NCBI GenBank assembly: GCA_001599715.1
Contig: BCHU01000003.1
Coordinates: forward strand, 1,674,001-1,738,000
Direction: 5' to 3'
Length of the DNA: 64,000 nucleotides
Source of the DNA: Phaeotremella fagi
Lineage: Eukaryota; Basidiomycota; Tremellomycetes; Tremellales; Phaeotremellaceae
Below are positions 31,596-43,631 of the stretch, one piece after another; positions within the stretch are counted from its first letter, which is position 1, and the number at the start of each line of letters is the position of its first letter. The notes beneath the pieces are model-generated. The model was not told the origin of the DNA. It did no database searches and saw only the letters and a program-made list of their open reading frames with translations. Both the position numbers and the translations under genes were made by a program.

Positions 31596-32418
31596 CGACA
31601 ATGACTTTCAACCTATGTGAGTGATATATTTTGGCTATGCTGATTTAATAGATACCCAATTCATTAGTATTCTTATCTATGTATACCCGATTCTGGGTCA
31701 ACGAACACCCATTTGCATTAACGCACTCCTTCCATCCCATCACTCTGAACGTGGTGTAACTTCCCCCATCACTTCTTCCCGGTCTTCGACTTGACCGCGA
31801 GCTCTCCAAATGGATTACCCAAACTCGTCGGTCTCGTCTACCTCTATTCAATTGAATCAATAACCATCAAGGTTGTTGAGACAATTGTATTTGAGGATGA
31901 CCTACAAATCATGTCGCTCGTCGACTCTACCCTCTAATGACACGGTTTTGCCAGCGGTCAGTGGTCATCGTGACAGATACGGGGTGGACATCTGTATTCT
32001 CAATCTCACACATACTGATGAAACCGAATCCTTCACGTTTCTGAAGTCACCTTTCACCAATGCTGACGGGCCCAGGACCGATAGCCACAAGAAAAGAGAT
32101 ATAGTATTCCTAAACGTCCCCCCTCTTCCCCCTGGTGCTCCCTCTCCCCCGCCCTTGAAACCCTGCTACCTATAACATTCGGGCTTTACTTTCCCATTCA
32201 ATTGATCTCCTGGGATCTACAACCAATCCATGAAACATGTTTGAACTGCTCTAAATTCAAAGGAAACTTTTTTCCTTTGGGCTCCTTTCTCATACGAGTG
32301 AGGGGGATCACTGACCATGTAGAGGTACTTATATCCTGAAGTGAACTCATTTCCTCCATCGATAAACCAATAAAAAAATACAACAGTACAACAATACAAC
32401 GATCAAGTCCCGAAAATC
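31596..32418. other. intergenic region with a short hairpin
   Basis: About 820 bp. Contains a C/T-rich stretch (32118-32160) and a perfect hairpin CAAAGGAAA-CTTT-TTTCCTTTG at 32258-32279. A 100-codon frame at 31873-32175 has atypical composition and no support. Confidence 0.45.
32258..32279. repeat. perfect inverted repeat, 9-bp arms
   Basis: CAAAGGAAA at 32258-32266 and TTTCCTTTG at 32271-32279 around a CTTT loop, about 140 bp upstream of ATG 32419. Confidence 0.7.
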
Positions 32419-33060
32419 ATGAGCTTTTCTTCCAGCAATTCAGGTGTTTCCTCCTTGTCACCTAGCGTTGACAAATCCACTGCTACACAATCAACCTCGG
32501 ACTTAAAGTCTGCTTCCTCATCACCCACCCCTCGCTTCGAATTCGTCGTCAAGTCCGAGATTAATGCCACCAATTTTGATGTTGAAGCCACTTCATTCAC
32601 CAACTCTCTTCCCAACTCCAATATCTCCACATACTTCCCACCCAAATCAAGCTTCCGTGTCGATACCGAAAAACATACCATGCATCCTCTGAATGAGGAT
32701 GGTACGGTAAATGAACACACGACTCTATACTTTAATGATGGTGGTATAAACATCATCGATCCTCTAACTTCAGTACAACGTGGACAGTACAATGATGCTA
32801 TTGGTGATGTTAACGAACACATCAAACAATTACAAGAAGACGAACAAGAGTCCATCGAAAACCTCACGGACCAATTTGAATCTGAAGATTATCTCTCTCA
32901 GGAGTTTCATGAGCAGATGGAGGAGATTGCTAGGATTGAAGATGATGGTGAATATATCCTTGAAAAGCAGTTCAGAGCTCAGTATCCGAACGAAGAGAAG
33001 TTGCGAAAGTATGGTGAAATTGATTCTCACTTCAAGGTCGAGGTAGAAAGTAATTCATAG
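32419..33060 (+). CDS. unknown acidic protein, 213 residues
   Basis: Single-exon frame starting MSFSSSNSGVSSLSPSVDKS. The first 45 residues are Ser/Thr-rich and disordered. The middle (TLYFNDGGINIIDPLTSVQR) may be folded. Residues 130-210 are Glu/Gln-rich, predicted helical or coiled-coil (IKQLQEDEQESIENLTDQFE). No family is recognised. Good frame length and a pyrimidine/A-rich leader support a real gene. It precedes the 866-residue bacterial-like protein gene on the same strand. Confidence 0.6.
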   Translation: MSFSSSNSGVSSLSPSVDKSTATQSTSDLKSASSSPTPRFEFVVKSEINATNFDVEATSFTNSLPNSNISTYFPPKSSFRVDTEKHTMHPLNEDGTVNEHTTLYFNDGGINIIDPLTSVQRGQYNDAIGDVNEHIKQLQEDEQESIENLTDQFESEDYLSQEFHEQMEEIARIEDDGEYILEKQFRAQYPNEEKLRKYGEIDSHFKVEVESNS

Positions 33061-33133
33061 TTTGTACCCTCGTGATATAAAGTAGAAAGTGTGAGAGCTG
33101 AGTCGGAGTAGATATACCCTTAAAGTAGATGTC

Positions 33134-33370
33134 ATGAGAGCCGCGATGGATGATAATACGGACTTTGAATTGACAGACGTCTCTGCGCAAATGTTTGCAA
33201 CAACAAAATCCTTTCATGAATTCTTTCCCCTTCAACCCAAAAAACCGTTTCCGCTTACTGATGAAGATCTCCAGGCTAATTCCAACTCCTTGGGAACTGA
33301 TCCTTGGTGGTTAGTAACCGAACCAGAACAAACGTTGTTAGGCCTGGATTGCGGGCCTGAACATGCATAG
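33134..33370 (+). CDS. possible small unknown protein, 78 residues
   Basis: A short frame (MRAAMDDNTDFELTDVSAQM to LLGLDCGPEHA) 73 bp after the preceding gene, same strand. Its acidic, Phe/Pro-containing composition resembles real coding sequence, but nothing else supports it. It could be a separate short gene or a remnant. Confidence 0.3.
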   Translation: MRAAMDDNTDFELTDVSAQMFATTKSFHEFFPLQPKKPFPLTDEDLQANSNSLGTDPWWLVTEPEQTLLGLDCGPEHA

Positions 33371-33559
33371 TTATTCGGCTCGGATACAGATACATCACCT
33401 TACTGGTGACCAACTCATTTCTATCTTCCTTCAATTCTTTTACTCAGAATTTGAATCTTTCCATTTCCTCATTCTTTAGATATACCTTTCAGTCATACTT
33501 CTCGTCCTTGTGTCCGACTCATACTCAACTCAACAAAATTTTCTTGGAACTTCTATCCA

Positions 33560-36245
33560 ATGGAGGAGCACCCTCAACCTGAGGGTGATCGTTTACCCGA
33601 AGCACCCCCAGTATCACCTAACAACGACGATGAAGCAGCACCATTTGAAGACCCTGAAGCACCTCGAGATCTCATACCTGAGAATGGAAGGTATCCAGTT
33701 GAAACGGTCCACTACTCGACATTAGTGATGGATGAACTCCCGGGAACTGAAGAGCGGACACTGCTTGGAGACGATTTCGAAGGAATCGACATTACGTCCC
33801 TGGGCAACATTCAAACAAAAAAGGGTATAGCTTACGGTGCAGAGATCAATTTTAGACAGGAATGGTATTCTAAAGCGGTCACTCTCGGACAAATTCTGTA
33901 TACGGTTGCGCTAGCTCCTGGTGAATCAACTCGAATCGCTGTTCAGAATAGATCTAGAAAACTCACTTCGATCAAATCTGAGAAAGGGTCAGAAGAATCT
34001 TCGATTTCAAATACTTTGAAGAGTAACCGTTCGATTAGTGAAGTTAGTAATTCTACTCGTCAAGACGCTGAGAATGGATTCCAAGGTACTTCATCCAAAT
34101 CGAACGCGCAGTCGCAATCCAGAGACGTCGCTGAGAGAGGTCGTGTTAATGGAGTTTTCGCCAAATACGATCGAGCGTCCACCTCAGGAAGTAGTTCTTC
34201 GAATACCAATGGCAGGTCTATAGGCTGGTCAAGCTCTAACGCAGCTTCTAAACTTGGGGCGGACATGATACAAAACATCACCACCAGTACTCAACAGAAC
34301 GCTTCTGAAATTCGTAATCGATGGGCATCGACTGTTAGTGAAGTGGATGATTCTGACACAGAAAACGTTAGTCAAACTTGATTAAACATTCTGATCTTGA
34401 TACTTTAGGTTGCAACTCGAGTCGTTGCCAATTACAACCACATGCACACCCTCAACGTTGAATATTACGAACTCCTCCAAGTTTATAAAGTGGTCACCCG
34501 TATACCTCGAGTTTCCAAAGTCATTTTCATTCCATTCAAAGATTTCGATTTTCAAGATTCAAACATTATCGATCGATTCCAGCACGTACTGGCAGCTTCC
34601 ATGGACCGAAATGCCGCTGTCAATTTCCTCGGTACTGGAACGGTGCGCATAGATCTTAACGCCAATGTCCGACTTCTCCCGTTCTTTCAAAACACAATGA
34701 CTGAAATTAATACCTTTGTCGAATACCATGAGGCAAGACGCGCTAATCCAAATATCCAACCAGCCGTTCCAGCTCCATCTCTTCAGCCCACCAATCAGAA
34801 CTGGCCACAACCAATTGAACCTATCATCAGAACAGGACCACGTACAGTCATCAACCAAAACATCTTGAATTTGTTGTGGACAGAACAACAAATGGCAAGA
34901 CTCTCGCAGGAACTTGGACCTGCTGTTCACTTTGACAAAGACGGACTGAATGTCCCCGATGACATTGAAGTAGTCGAGATCTCTGATGTTCACGGCCACC
35001 CGTTGATAATGACAGATCGATTCAGTCGAGCGTTTATACAACGCGATCGCCCTATCTCTAGACAACGGCCAATCTGGCTTCGAGATTTGAGTAAAATCAG
35101 TGTTCAGCTCCCTGTCGAACAAGCTGCCGTTGTCGTTGGAGGTCTCATCACTACTCCAGCAATACACACATGGCAAATGCAAGTTACTTTCACTGTCAGA
35201 TACGCCGGAATCGAATCCACTCTGAGACTGCCGGCCTGGAACTTTGTTCTGCAACGGGAAACCCAGAACATCGATCTCGTCCAATTCAAGGCAGATCGAG
35301 CCGGGAGTCAACGATGGCAACACTATTTTGCGACGAACAAAAGTTATTTCACTCAAGCCATCTTACAGTCATGCTCCACCACCGAGTTATCATCGCTACT
35401 CGCTAAATATAAGGTGACGGTCGATGGAGAGGAGAAGCCACTTTTACAAGTGATTGACCCAGAACCCATTCAGATAGTCGCAAACTATATGGCATTTAGA
35501 GTAAGCTTTTTACAGTACACGAGGGAGTGGCTGACGTGAATAGATGAAAGTCAAGACCGAAGAAGGAAGTGAATGGAACACTTGGCTGAAAAATCACCAT
35601 CTTACAGAGGACGATATCAAGGATATCGAACCTATCACCGTTCCCATGCCTTCGAGTGGTGTTTTCGCAGAAGCGATCTTGGGACGTTACAACAGTGCCG
35701 AGAAATTGGACATTACTCGTTTCTGGAAATGGCAAGATTCACCTATTCCTATGACAGCTACGGAAATCGAAGCGATAAAAATGGGACAGACTCGTCAAAC
35801 ACTCCCCGAGGGTGGTGCAGGTGTCATTCCTCAAGGCCAATTTTCAACTCCAATCATTAATCTCATGCCACCGCCTTCTATGCCTGATCCGTCTGGTACG
35901 GCTTCGATGATCACAGCAATGCAAAATAGTTTCATAAGGGATTCCGCTACCCTACAAACCTTGATCAACGCTAATCGTGATATTTTCAAGAGTACTCAAG
36001 AAGGTGCGACAGCTGCTAGGAAACAGGGTGGTGAAAATCTGAAAAACTCGTTGGATGCAGCTGTTCGAGGTGACAAGGTCGATGAAGAGATGTTTACGAA
36101 TTTCGGTAAAAACGTAGCGAGCGTCTTTGGGGGTGGGAAGGTTGATACACATTCCGGATCTGCTAGTGAACAAGGTGCCAAGATCAATTATACTGATAAG
36201 AAGGGGAAAGGCAAGAAGAAAGAGGCGGATGAGGAAGAACATTAG
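33560..36245 (+). CDS. 866-residue protein with bacterial-like architecture
   Basis: Three exons (introns 34367-34408 and 35501-35543) give 866 residues. The N-terminal 70 residues are Pro/Glu-rich. Then comes INFRQEWYSKAVTLGQILYT with VALAPGESTRIAVQNRSRK; a low-complexity Ser/Asn/Gln region (about 140-260); and ATRVVANYNHMHTLNVEYYE with LLQVYKVVTRI. A long beta-rich middle follows, then PMPSSGVFAEAILGRYNSAE with KLDITRFWKWQDSPIPM, and a tail rich in Gly/Lys/Glu. From memory, large uncharacterised bacterial proteins share the LGQxLYxxxLAPGE, NYNHxHALTxxYxEVL and GVFAEAVLGRxNSAEKxDxTRFWxWQDSPIP pattern. There is no signal peptide. Function is unknown; transfer from bacteria is an inference. 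Confidence 0.8.
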
Positions 36246-36529
36246 GTTTGAAGGTTTGTGTTCATATGAAAGTATCCTGTATTGGTTTTATCGATTTCTG
36301 TGTTGCTTGTAGAATTATGATGTGATATATTAGTTTTACTAGGTCGTTGTGTTTGAATGGGTGTGACACAAAGGTAAAGGTATTCTGAGTACAAGTACAG
36401 GCAACACCTCGCTTTTGCCACTGGCCACTTGGCCACTAACGCGTCGATCGCGTCCAAGAGATTTGGAATTTGATTTTGATTTTTACAACCTTTCTGGTAT
36501 CGACATTAGCATCTTGGATAACACCAACA

Positions 36530-37747
36530 ATGTCGACAGTATTCACGTTACAGCCCCGATCAAAAGATTCCTCCTCTTTCTCATCACTCTCCCTCCTCCC
36601 CTTCTCTCTAGGACCCCAAAACAACCCTTACACCAGCACTTCAACCTCTATATCAACCTATTTCGTTCCCCGTCCATGTCCACCCTCCCTCTCAGAATTA
36701 ACAGGTATAAAAGAGGGAACACCAATAGCCTCCTTCAGAGGTCGATCACTAGTAGCTCAAACCATAAACATCCCAAAAGGATACTCTGGAGTTATACTGT
36801 CGACGAATAAAAGACCTGATAGAGGTGGTTTAGAAATTCGTAACACTGCAGTTGGAGCTCCTATCACACCTGCTTCATCAATATCGAATTCTGTTTCGGG
36901 GGTTATAGAAGAGGAAGAAGATTTAAGTCTTAGACGATCACCTAGAAAATCTCGTATACGCGGTTCGGCGAATACTCAAGTTGTTTTGAAGAAACCTAAA
37001 ACCAGGAAAGTTGAGATGAAGAAACGATTTAGGCTTGATTCTGATGATGACGAAGAAGGGGAGGAGGACCTGGAACCGACAACGAAAACGCCTAACAAGA
37101 AAATGAAATTCGAGAATGTTACCCCGGTGAAAATCTCTACACCGTCAATAGTGGTAGTTGGACCCACACCCACCAAAGAGGTTTTACCGATTGGAACGAA
37201 ATCGTTGAAACGGTATGAAACTGATGACACTTTTATCGAATCGAATTCTATCGATGAAATAACGACCTCAATAGAGATCGAATCGGAAACTGAAAAGGAT
37301 ATCATACCTTCACCATCGACCGAAGACGATCCTCCCAAATTCGAAATCCCAATCACAGAATCGAAATCCAACGAAGAGACACCGGCACTGGAAACCACCA
37401 ACGATGAAGGGAATATAAGGGATTTGGTACCCAAATCGACGTTCGACTGTTTTACACTTTGGACACCTGATACTGCGTTACCGGGATTTAGGGTTGATGA
37501 ATTGATCGACGGTGAGAAAGTTTCTTTGGGGGATGGGACGGATGATGGATTTTTGAATGATGGTTGGTGGAGACTTGGGGGTGGGGGTGAAGGGGGTGAT
37601 GAATTCGTTAGAGGTTTGGGCGAATGGTTGGGTTTAGTTGATGTTGTGAGTAGCTTTCTGACTTGGCAGAACAGAGCTCATTCGGTTTAGATACATAAAC
37701 CCGTTTATCTAGAGGGATCAGAAGAATCTGAAGAAGAGGATGATTAA
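36530..37747 (+). CDS. ribonuclease H2 non-catalytic subunit C (RNH203-like)
   Basis: Part of the heterotrimer that removes ribonucleotides from DNA. The N-terminal part includes TGIKEGTPIASFRGRSLVAQ followed by TINIPKGYSGVIL, the RNase H2 C signature FRGR-L...PxGYxGxVL. The C-terminal part has FDCFTLWTPDTALPGFRVDE, and FVRGLGEWLGLVDVV joined by an intron (about 37648-37691) to IHKPVYLEGSEESEEEDD. The two halves are separated by an insert of about 190 residues, rich in Glu/Ser/Thr/Lys with nuclear-signal-like KKPKTRKVEMKKR, absent from animal RNASEH2C (about 160 residues). This makes the protein about twice the usual length. ATG 36530 was chosen over an in-frame one 60 nt upstream because the conserved region follows directly. 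Confidence 0.8.
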
Positions 37748-37959
37748 TCTCAATTCCAATGTATTTGTTGTACGACATAACTGATCTTTCAACCAATAAC
37801 GTATTGAGATCAAATGCATAACAAAATTGATAATGAGATGATAGACTAAAACAATCACAGAAATCCGTCAGTCTAGAAAAGCTACAATACAACCATAAAA
37901 TACTTCTACTGAATACAATAAATCCTACATCCCCTGAAGCGAAACGATAACTTGTTGGA

Positions 37960-40900
37960 TTAATGATGATGAACTTCCTTGAAATACGGTTCAAACACTG
38001 ATTCATGTCTTAGTCGATTGTTTTTAATGACTGAATAAACGTGTAGGAAGAGATTCGGGAATTTTTTGGTGAAATAGGATAGGAATCCTTGGGGCAAAGA
38101 ACCGAGGGTTCTTTTCAGTGCTGGTTCGAGATCTAGTCAAGTTAGTCATGGTTCGAGGCTCTGTAGTGAGACTTACCTTGATAATGGTGCCTCTGAGAAC
38201 GGTGAGATATGGTTAGCATCAATCAAAACACAACAACCTGACCTACCTTATTCCTCATAGCTCGCAACAAATCCCTCACACTGCTTCCATTATATTTCCT
38301 ATATTTCCCCAGATTATTGATAAAGATCTTGTCAAAACTTTTATACCAATCTTTCCCAACCACCTGATGAGCGTCGAGTTCCAACGAAATCAAAGTAGCT
38401 TCTGGAGGTTCAGTTTCCATAATTTCAAACCGATCTGACGCTTCGCATAGGAACGATAATCTCTTCGACGGCGTCCAGAAATATGGATGAATCAGACATT
38501 CAGGTGTATCGGGTCTGCTTGTTAGTTCATCACTCGATTTTCTGCCTCACCTGTCATCAGGATTTTTAGATAACAACCTTCCAATCAAATCTTTCGCTTC
38601 TGTCCCTTCTTCACCTAGTATATCCAACATCCCCATGTTAACGATATCACCTTTCACAATGTTACTCTCTCTATCATACGTTTGGCCATAAGGGTGATCC
38701 CCATTCATAAGAACCCAGAAATAAAGACATCCCAAAGCGAACAGATCAACGGCCTTTGTCAAACGATGAATTCGAGGTTTAGTTTCTCCATCAACCTCGG
38801 TTAAGTCTACGAACGACGACGTGGAACCAAAGGATCCACTAGAAGCGTTCCTATCGAATCCCTCGTTCAGCCTTACTTGACCTTGGATACATTCTGGGGC
38901 TCTCCATCCGAGTGAGCCAGCGAGATTGTTGGCCGTAGGTGCGAAGGATGATTGACCGTGTTCGAGTCTACGTGCCAAACCGAAATCTGATACCAGCATT
39001 CGAAGCGATTTGTCCTGATTGACAGAGACGAGAACGTTTCTAGTAGGGGTCAGTTGGGGTCCACAGAAACGTAGAAGACACTGACTGTGGTTTGATATCT
39101 CTATGAATGATCTTGAGTTCATGCAAATGTTTTACTCCAGCTGAAATCTCCGCCAAAGCCTTTTTAGGATCAAACGCGGAATACAACGATTGTTGTTCTT
39201 TATCAGGTCTTTCGATGATATCCGCCAGACTACATTGACAGAGATCCAAAGCGATATAAAAGAAATTCTCGTGCTCCTCTCGATAATAGTCTGTACAGTG
39301 TCAGTTGGGCTGGGGCAATGCCAAACCACCTACATCGGATAACGTTACGATGGTCATCACTGGCTTGGAGTAATTTCGTTTCGTTCTCCGCTACACGGAC
39401 GAAATCTCGTAAAAGTCTTTTCACAGCTACGGGTCGCCCACAGAAAGTACCTTCGAAAACAACCGTACCCTGGGACCCAAGACCTATTTACTCATCAGCT
39501 ACTGCGAGTCTCAAACCACTTACCAAGCTGTTTCGAAGACACGACGAGTTTTTGCATCCCCTCCTCTGATTTAGGATACGTCACCACCAATTCTTCAATC
39601 GGTAATTCCGGTAATGGCTTTTCAACACTTTCAACAGGCGACGAACCGCTGCCACTTCCACTTCCACCTTCCTCTTTCTCATCTTTCTCCTCTTCCTCAC
39701 CTTCCTCTTCATCTTTGTTATTCTTCTTCTTCCTCCCTCGTACACGACGTCTTTTGGACGATTTCTTCGTCGAGGTAGATTCTTCATCAACAGCTGATGC
39801 TGAGGCGATTTCCGTTTCTGGTTCGAGAATTTTGACTGTCCTAGCGGCTTTCACAGGTTCAGATTCTATCAACAAAGGCATTTTCTCCTCTGTAACCGGT
39901 GTGTCGACCGTTTCGGCAGGTGGTGCAATTGATCTAACCTTCCATTTTCGAGCAAGGAAAGCTAACCCTCCCAAAAGTAACGTCACCCCACCAAGAAGTA
40001 ATCCTAACCACCATCTTCCAGGTGTTTCTTTTCGTTTAATGCCCCATTGCAATTCTGATTGATCGTCAGCTATTACCAAACTCTTGTCTTCAGCAGGAGG
40101 ATCAAGGAGGTAGGGTAAAAGTTGATCACGTTCTGGTGTGTCGTCCGATAAAAGGAACGATCCGTTGGTCAGACTCCCCGGTCTGGGTGGTGGGGCGAAA
40201 ATTATCAATGGATAGGAGGACGAAGATAGCGCGTATAGGAGCGGGCTGCCATGTCTTGATCTAGCTGTTGGTATTTCGGTGTCATTCTCGATTGGTTCAG
40301 AAGGTGGCAGCGTAAGTGAAAACGGGACAGCTCCGATATAAGTCGATGGTGGTTTTGAAAGAACATCCAAATGAGACGGATGCGGGTTCGCTGGAAGAGG
40401 GAAAAGTGAGGGTAAATGAGGTGGTGGCTGTGGTAGGAGTATGGGATTCGATGATTTGGCCAACGGTTGTAGGATGTCGTAAACCCCAATACCTATACTA
40501 CCAAGATTCGTGACCCAACGAACTTCACCACCTTCCTCAACCCCAACAGCCACACCGTCATGTCTAAGCTCTACTCTTGTTCTCTTTTCCTCGGACTGAC
40601 CCATGCCACTTTTGGCCCAAAACTCTGCCAAGGGACGGTCAAAAGTGTTGGGTGTATAAGTTGAATAGCCAATCTCTTGCGAACCTGACGGTTTTGATAC
40701 CGAGGTGGATTTCGAATTATCCGTTAAAGATGGATTATGGATCGTCAATCTAAAATCTGTCCTTCCAACGAACAACGTGTCGTGGTTGGGAGCTCTTTCT
40801 AGATCATCAAGAACGTCGTCTTCGCATATCTCGTTGCAAACGGAGAAATTCGAAACAGGTGATGAAAACGCGTTAATTTGATGACCAGTACGAAGATCAA

Positions 40901-41395
40901 CCGTGATCAATGAAGTATGTTTTGAGCCAGTAAAGATACGACTTGGTGAATGAGGGAAGGTGAAAGGTGACAATTCGATTCTATCGGTTAAACAGGGTCC
41001 ACAGGGTGTACTCACAATTGTTCGACCGACAAAGGCAGTTTTCTGACTTTTGGGGCATCATCCTCTTGATCAAAAACGTATAAATTACCAGAGAGGGGTT
41101 CAACGATATACTGCTCCTCCTGTGATGTCTTGACTCCGTCAACCAGCGGATCGCCGTCTCTCAAACTCCAACGAATTTTCCCGCCGTCTCGGTCAACTGC
41201 ATGCAGGGCGCCGTCAATGGTAGAGATTAATACATAGGGCAAGACGTCAAATTCGAAATCAGGCGGTGGGGGTGAACTGTGTATTCTTCTTGTTGGAGGT
41301 GGCGATCTGTTTGGAATAGATACTGCGGGATAGGGTTCCGCAGCTGTTAGAACGAATATGAAGAAGAGGAGGAAAGGGAGGTAGAAAAGAAACAT
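37960..41395 (-). CDS. IRE1: IRE1, ER-stress sensor kinase/endoribonuclease
   Basis: Main sensor of the unfolded protein response; it removes the intron of a bZIP factor mRNA. Order: signal peptide MFLFYLPFLLFFIFVLTAAE; lumenal beta-propeller-like domain (LISTIDGALHAVDRDGGKIR, YIVEPLSGNLYVFDQ); transmembrane helix LGLLLGGVTLLLGGLAFLAR; basic/acidic linker (KKSSKRRRVRGRKKKNNKDE). The kinase has VAVKRLL, IIHRDIKPQ, VSDFGLARRLE, GSLGWRAPE and VDLFALGCLYFWVLM. The RNase (KEN) domain contains WYKSFDKIFINNLGKYRKYN, SVRDLLRAMRNK, RHHYQ and SYFTKKFPNLFLHVYSVIKN. RHHYQ, which carries the catalytic-His region, sits on a 16-nt exon (38177-38192). The kinase holds an insert of about 35 residues after RLNEGFDRN. 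Stop is TAA at 37960. Confidence 0.95.
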
Positions 41396-41828
41396 GGTTA
41401 AAAGGTTAACTGATGGCCGAGGTTAAGGAAGGTCAAAGTTGATTCGATTGGGACCAGAACGACCATGGCCCATTGGGTGGTGGGTTGGGTAAGGGTGTTT
41501 GATCTCTGTGAGATAAGTTGTAGAGATAGATATAAAGTAGGAGTAGAAATGGAAATAGTGAGAAAATGAGAGAAGAAAAAGAAAGCTGTGGGGGTTAAGC
41601 TTAAGAGTGACGACTAAATGTTTACGTAATCCGTATGCCCAGCTTTAGCCACCCACCTAGTCACACTCAGTCACAGTCACGCTAACAATCTGACAATCTC
41701 ACTCACACTCTATTTCTTACCTTATCTATCATCTTTATCCCATCTCTCTTCCTGTTCATCCTTCTAATTGTAGTATATTCATCGTCTATAACCTCCCCAC
41801 TACTCAACTCAACACTACCCTATTCATC
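41396..41828. other. divergent promoter between IRE1 and the PPZ phosphatase
   Basis: 433 bp, with purine-rich sequence (41530-41590) on the IRE1 side and C/T-rich sequence before ATG 41829. I see no clear TATA box or CCAGN9CCACG-type ER stress element. Confidence 0.45.
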
Positions 41829-43631
41829 ATGGGTCAAACTCCTTCAAAAAAAATGAGCAGGACAAGGTCCAAAGAGCTCACACCAAACGATATAGCAGAT
41901 AGTCTAGCTACCACTTCTATATCAGCTTCAAGTTCAATCCCCAACACCCCAGGTCAATCCAACGACGCCTTTTCCACACCAGCTTCAAAGAATAACAGAA
42001 GAGGTTCTAGATCTTCTCTCAGAACTGATGAGAAATCAGGGAGTGTATCAAGTTTACCTGGGAGTGGTAGACCCGGTCTTCAAACTCAAAATTCTTTTGA
42101 AGGTTCCACTTCCGTTAAATCCAATCAATCCTCTTCTGCTTCACCTTTGACTCCAACTGGTAGTAACTTGCCTATCCCAACTACGCAGACTATCCTTGCA
42201 GCTTCACCAAACACTATTGGTTCCACACTTAGATCTTCTTTACTTGGAACTTCTCCACCACCACCGTCCGCTACCGGTACATCACCTTTACCTGGACATC
42301 AATCCACCAATTCAACTTCATCCCTTGCACCAGATACAGCGTTAACGGCAACGATCAGTAGATCAAGTGTCTCGGGTCCACAAGCTTTAGATGTAGACAA
42401 CATGATTAGTAGATTACTCGAAGCTGGGTACTCGGGCAAAGTGACGAAATCACCACCATTGAAAAACGCAGAAATAGCCGCTGTCTGTGCAGCAGCCAGA
42501 GAAGTTTTCTTATCTCAACCAACGCTTATCGAGCTCAGTCCTCCTGTAAAGATAGTTGGAGATGTTCACGGCCAAGTAGGTTGTTTATATTGACACAACT
42601 AACACCCAGTATGCCGACCTTATCCGCATGTTCGAAATGTGTGGTTTCCCGCCCCAAGCTAATTATCTCTTCCTCGGTGATTACGTCGATAGAGGTAAAC
42701 AATCACTCGAAACGATCTTACTGCTTCTGTGTTACAAGATCAAATTCCCAGAAAACTTCTTCCTTTTACGCGGCAACCATGAATGTGCCAATGTCACCAG
42801 AGGTGAGTCACGATAGGAATCAATCTCTGACGTCAGTTTATGGATTCTACGATGAATGTAAAAGACGAACAAACATCAAGACCTGGAAAACGTTCATCGA
42901 CGTATTCAACGCTTTACCTATAGCTTCAATCGTCGCTAGTAAAATTTTCTGCGTGCATGGAGGTTTGAGTCCAAGTTTGAAGAGTATGGATGATATCAGA
43001 AGAATCCAACGTCCAACCGGTAAGTCCTCTTTGTAATGTGTTGCTGATGAAACAGATGTTCCGGATTACGGGCTGCTCAATGATTTAGTCTGGTCGGATC
43101 CATCAGATACAGCTTTAGATTGGGAGGATAACGAAAGAGGTGTATCGTTCTGTTATGGGAAAAGTGTCATCAACGCGTTCTTAGCCACGCACGTGAGTGG
43201 TTTGGGAATTAAGCAGTAACGAAGCTAACCTTCACTTCAGGACATGGACTTGATCTGTAGAGCCCATATGGTGGTAGAAGATGGATACGAGTTTTACAAC
43301 GATAGAACATTAGTAACAGTGTTTTCTGCACCAAAGTAAGTGGTTTTTGCGAAGACGTCTAACGGTCAGCTATTGCGGTGAATTCGATAACTTTGGAGCT
43401 GTCATGTCAGTCTCGGAAGACTTGTTGTGTTCATTCGAACTACTAAAGGTGAGTTTTATTGATGAGGACTAAGCTAACGTCAGCCGTTGGATGGAGCGGC
43501 ATTGAAGAAAGAAATGACTAAATCCAAACGGAAGAGGTGAGTCGTCTAAGTTGAACACAACCGAGACTAACAAAAGTAGTCTACAAAATCATCAATCACC
43601 ACCCAACAACCCAACCGCTCAGAGTTTCTGA
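41829..43631 (+). CDS. PPZ-type serine/threonine protein phosphatase
   Basis: PP1-related phosphatase specific to fungi, acting in cation homeostasis, cell-wall integrity and cell cycle. The N-terminus [16 protein letters not shown] has Gly2 in a good myristoylation context, followed by about 185 Ser/Thr/Pro-rich disordered residues. The catalytic domain begins [20 protein letters not shown] and holds all PPP motifs: [59 protein letters not shown] and [18 protein letters not shown]. Seven introns are read, among them about 42577-42608, 42802-42836 and 43019-43055. The C-terminus ends NNPTAQSF. Distance and motif pattern fit PPZ better than PP1 (GLC7) because of the long N-terminal extension and [20 protein letters not shown]. 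Confidence 0.92.

Noticed and set aside
31873..32175. Plus-strand 100-codon ORF
   Set aside because: Ends in a Pro-rich low-complexity run caused by a C/T-rich tract; no splice partner or family.
32403..32867. 154-codon minus-strand ORF rich in Ser/Cys
   Set aside because: Exact antisense of the unknown 213-residue plus-strand gene, with composition expected from a reversed Ser/Glu-rich frame.
34559..35356. 265-codon minus-strand ORF
   Set aside because: Antisense to the middle exon of the 866-residue protein, whose plus-strand frame has conserved-looking segments and proper splice sites.
36976..37434. 152-codon minus-strand ORF
   Set aside because: Antisense of the acidic insert of the RNase H2 C subunit.
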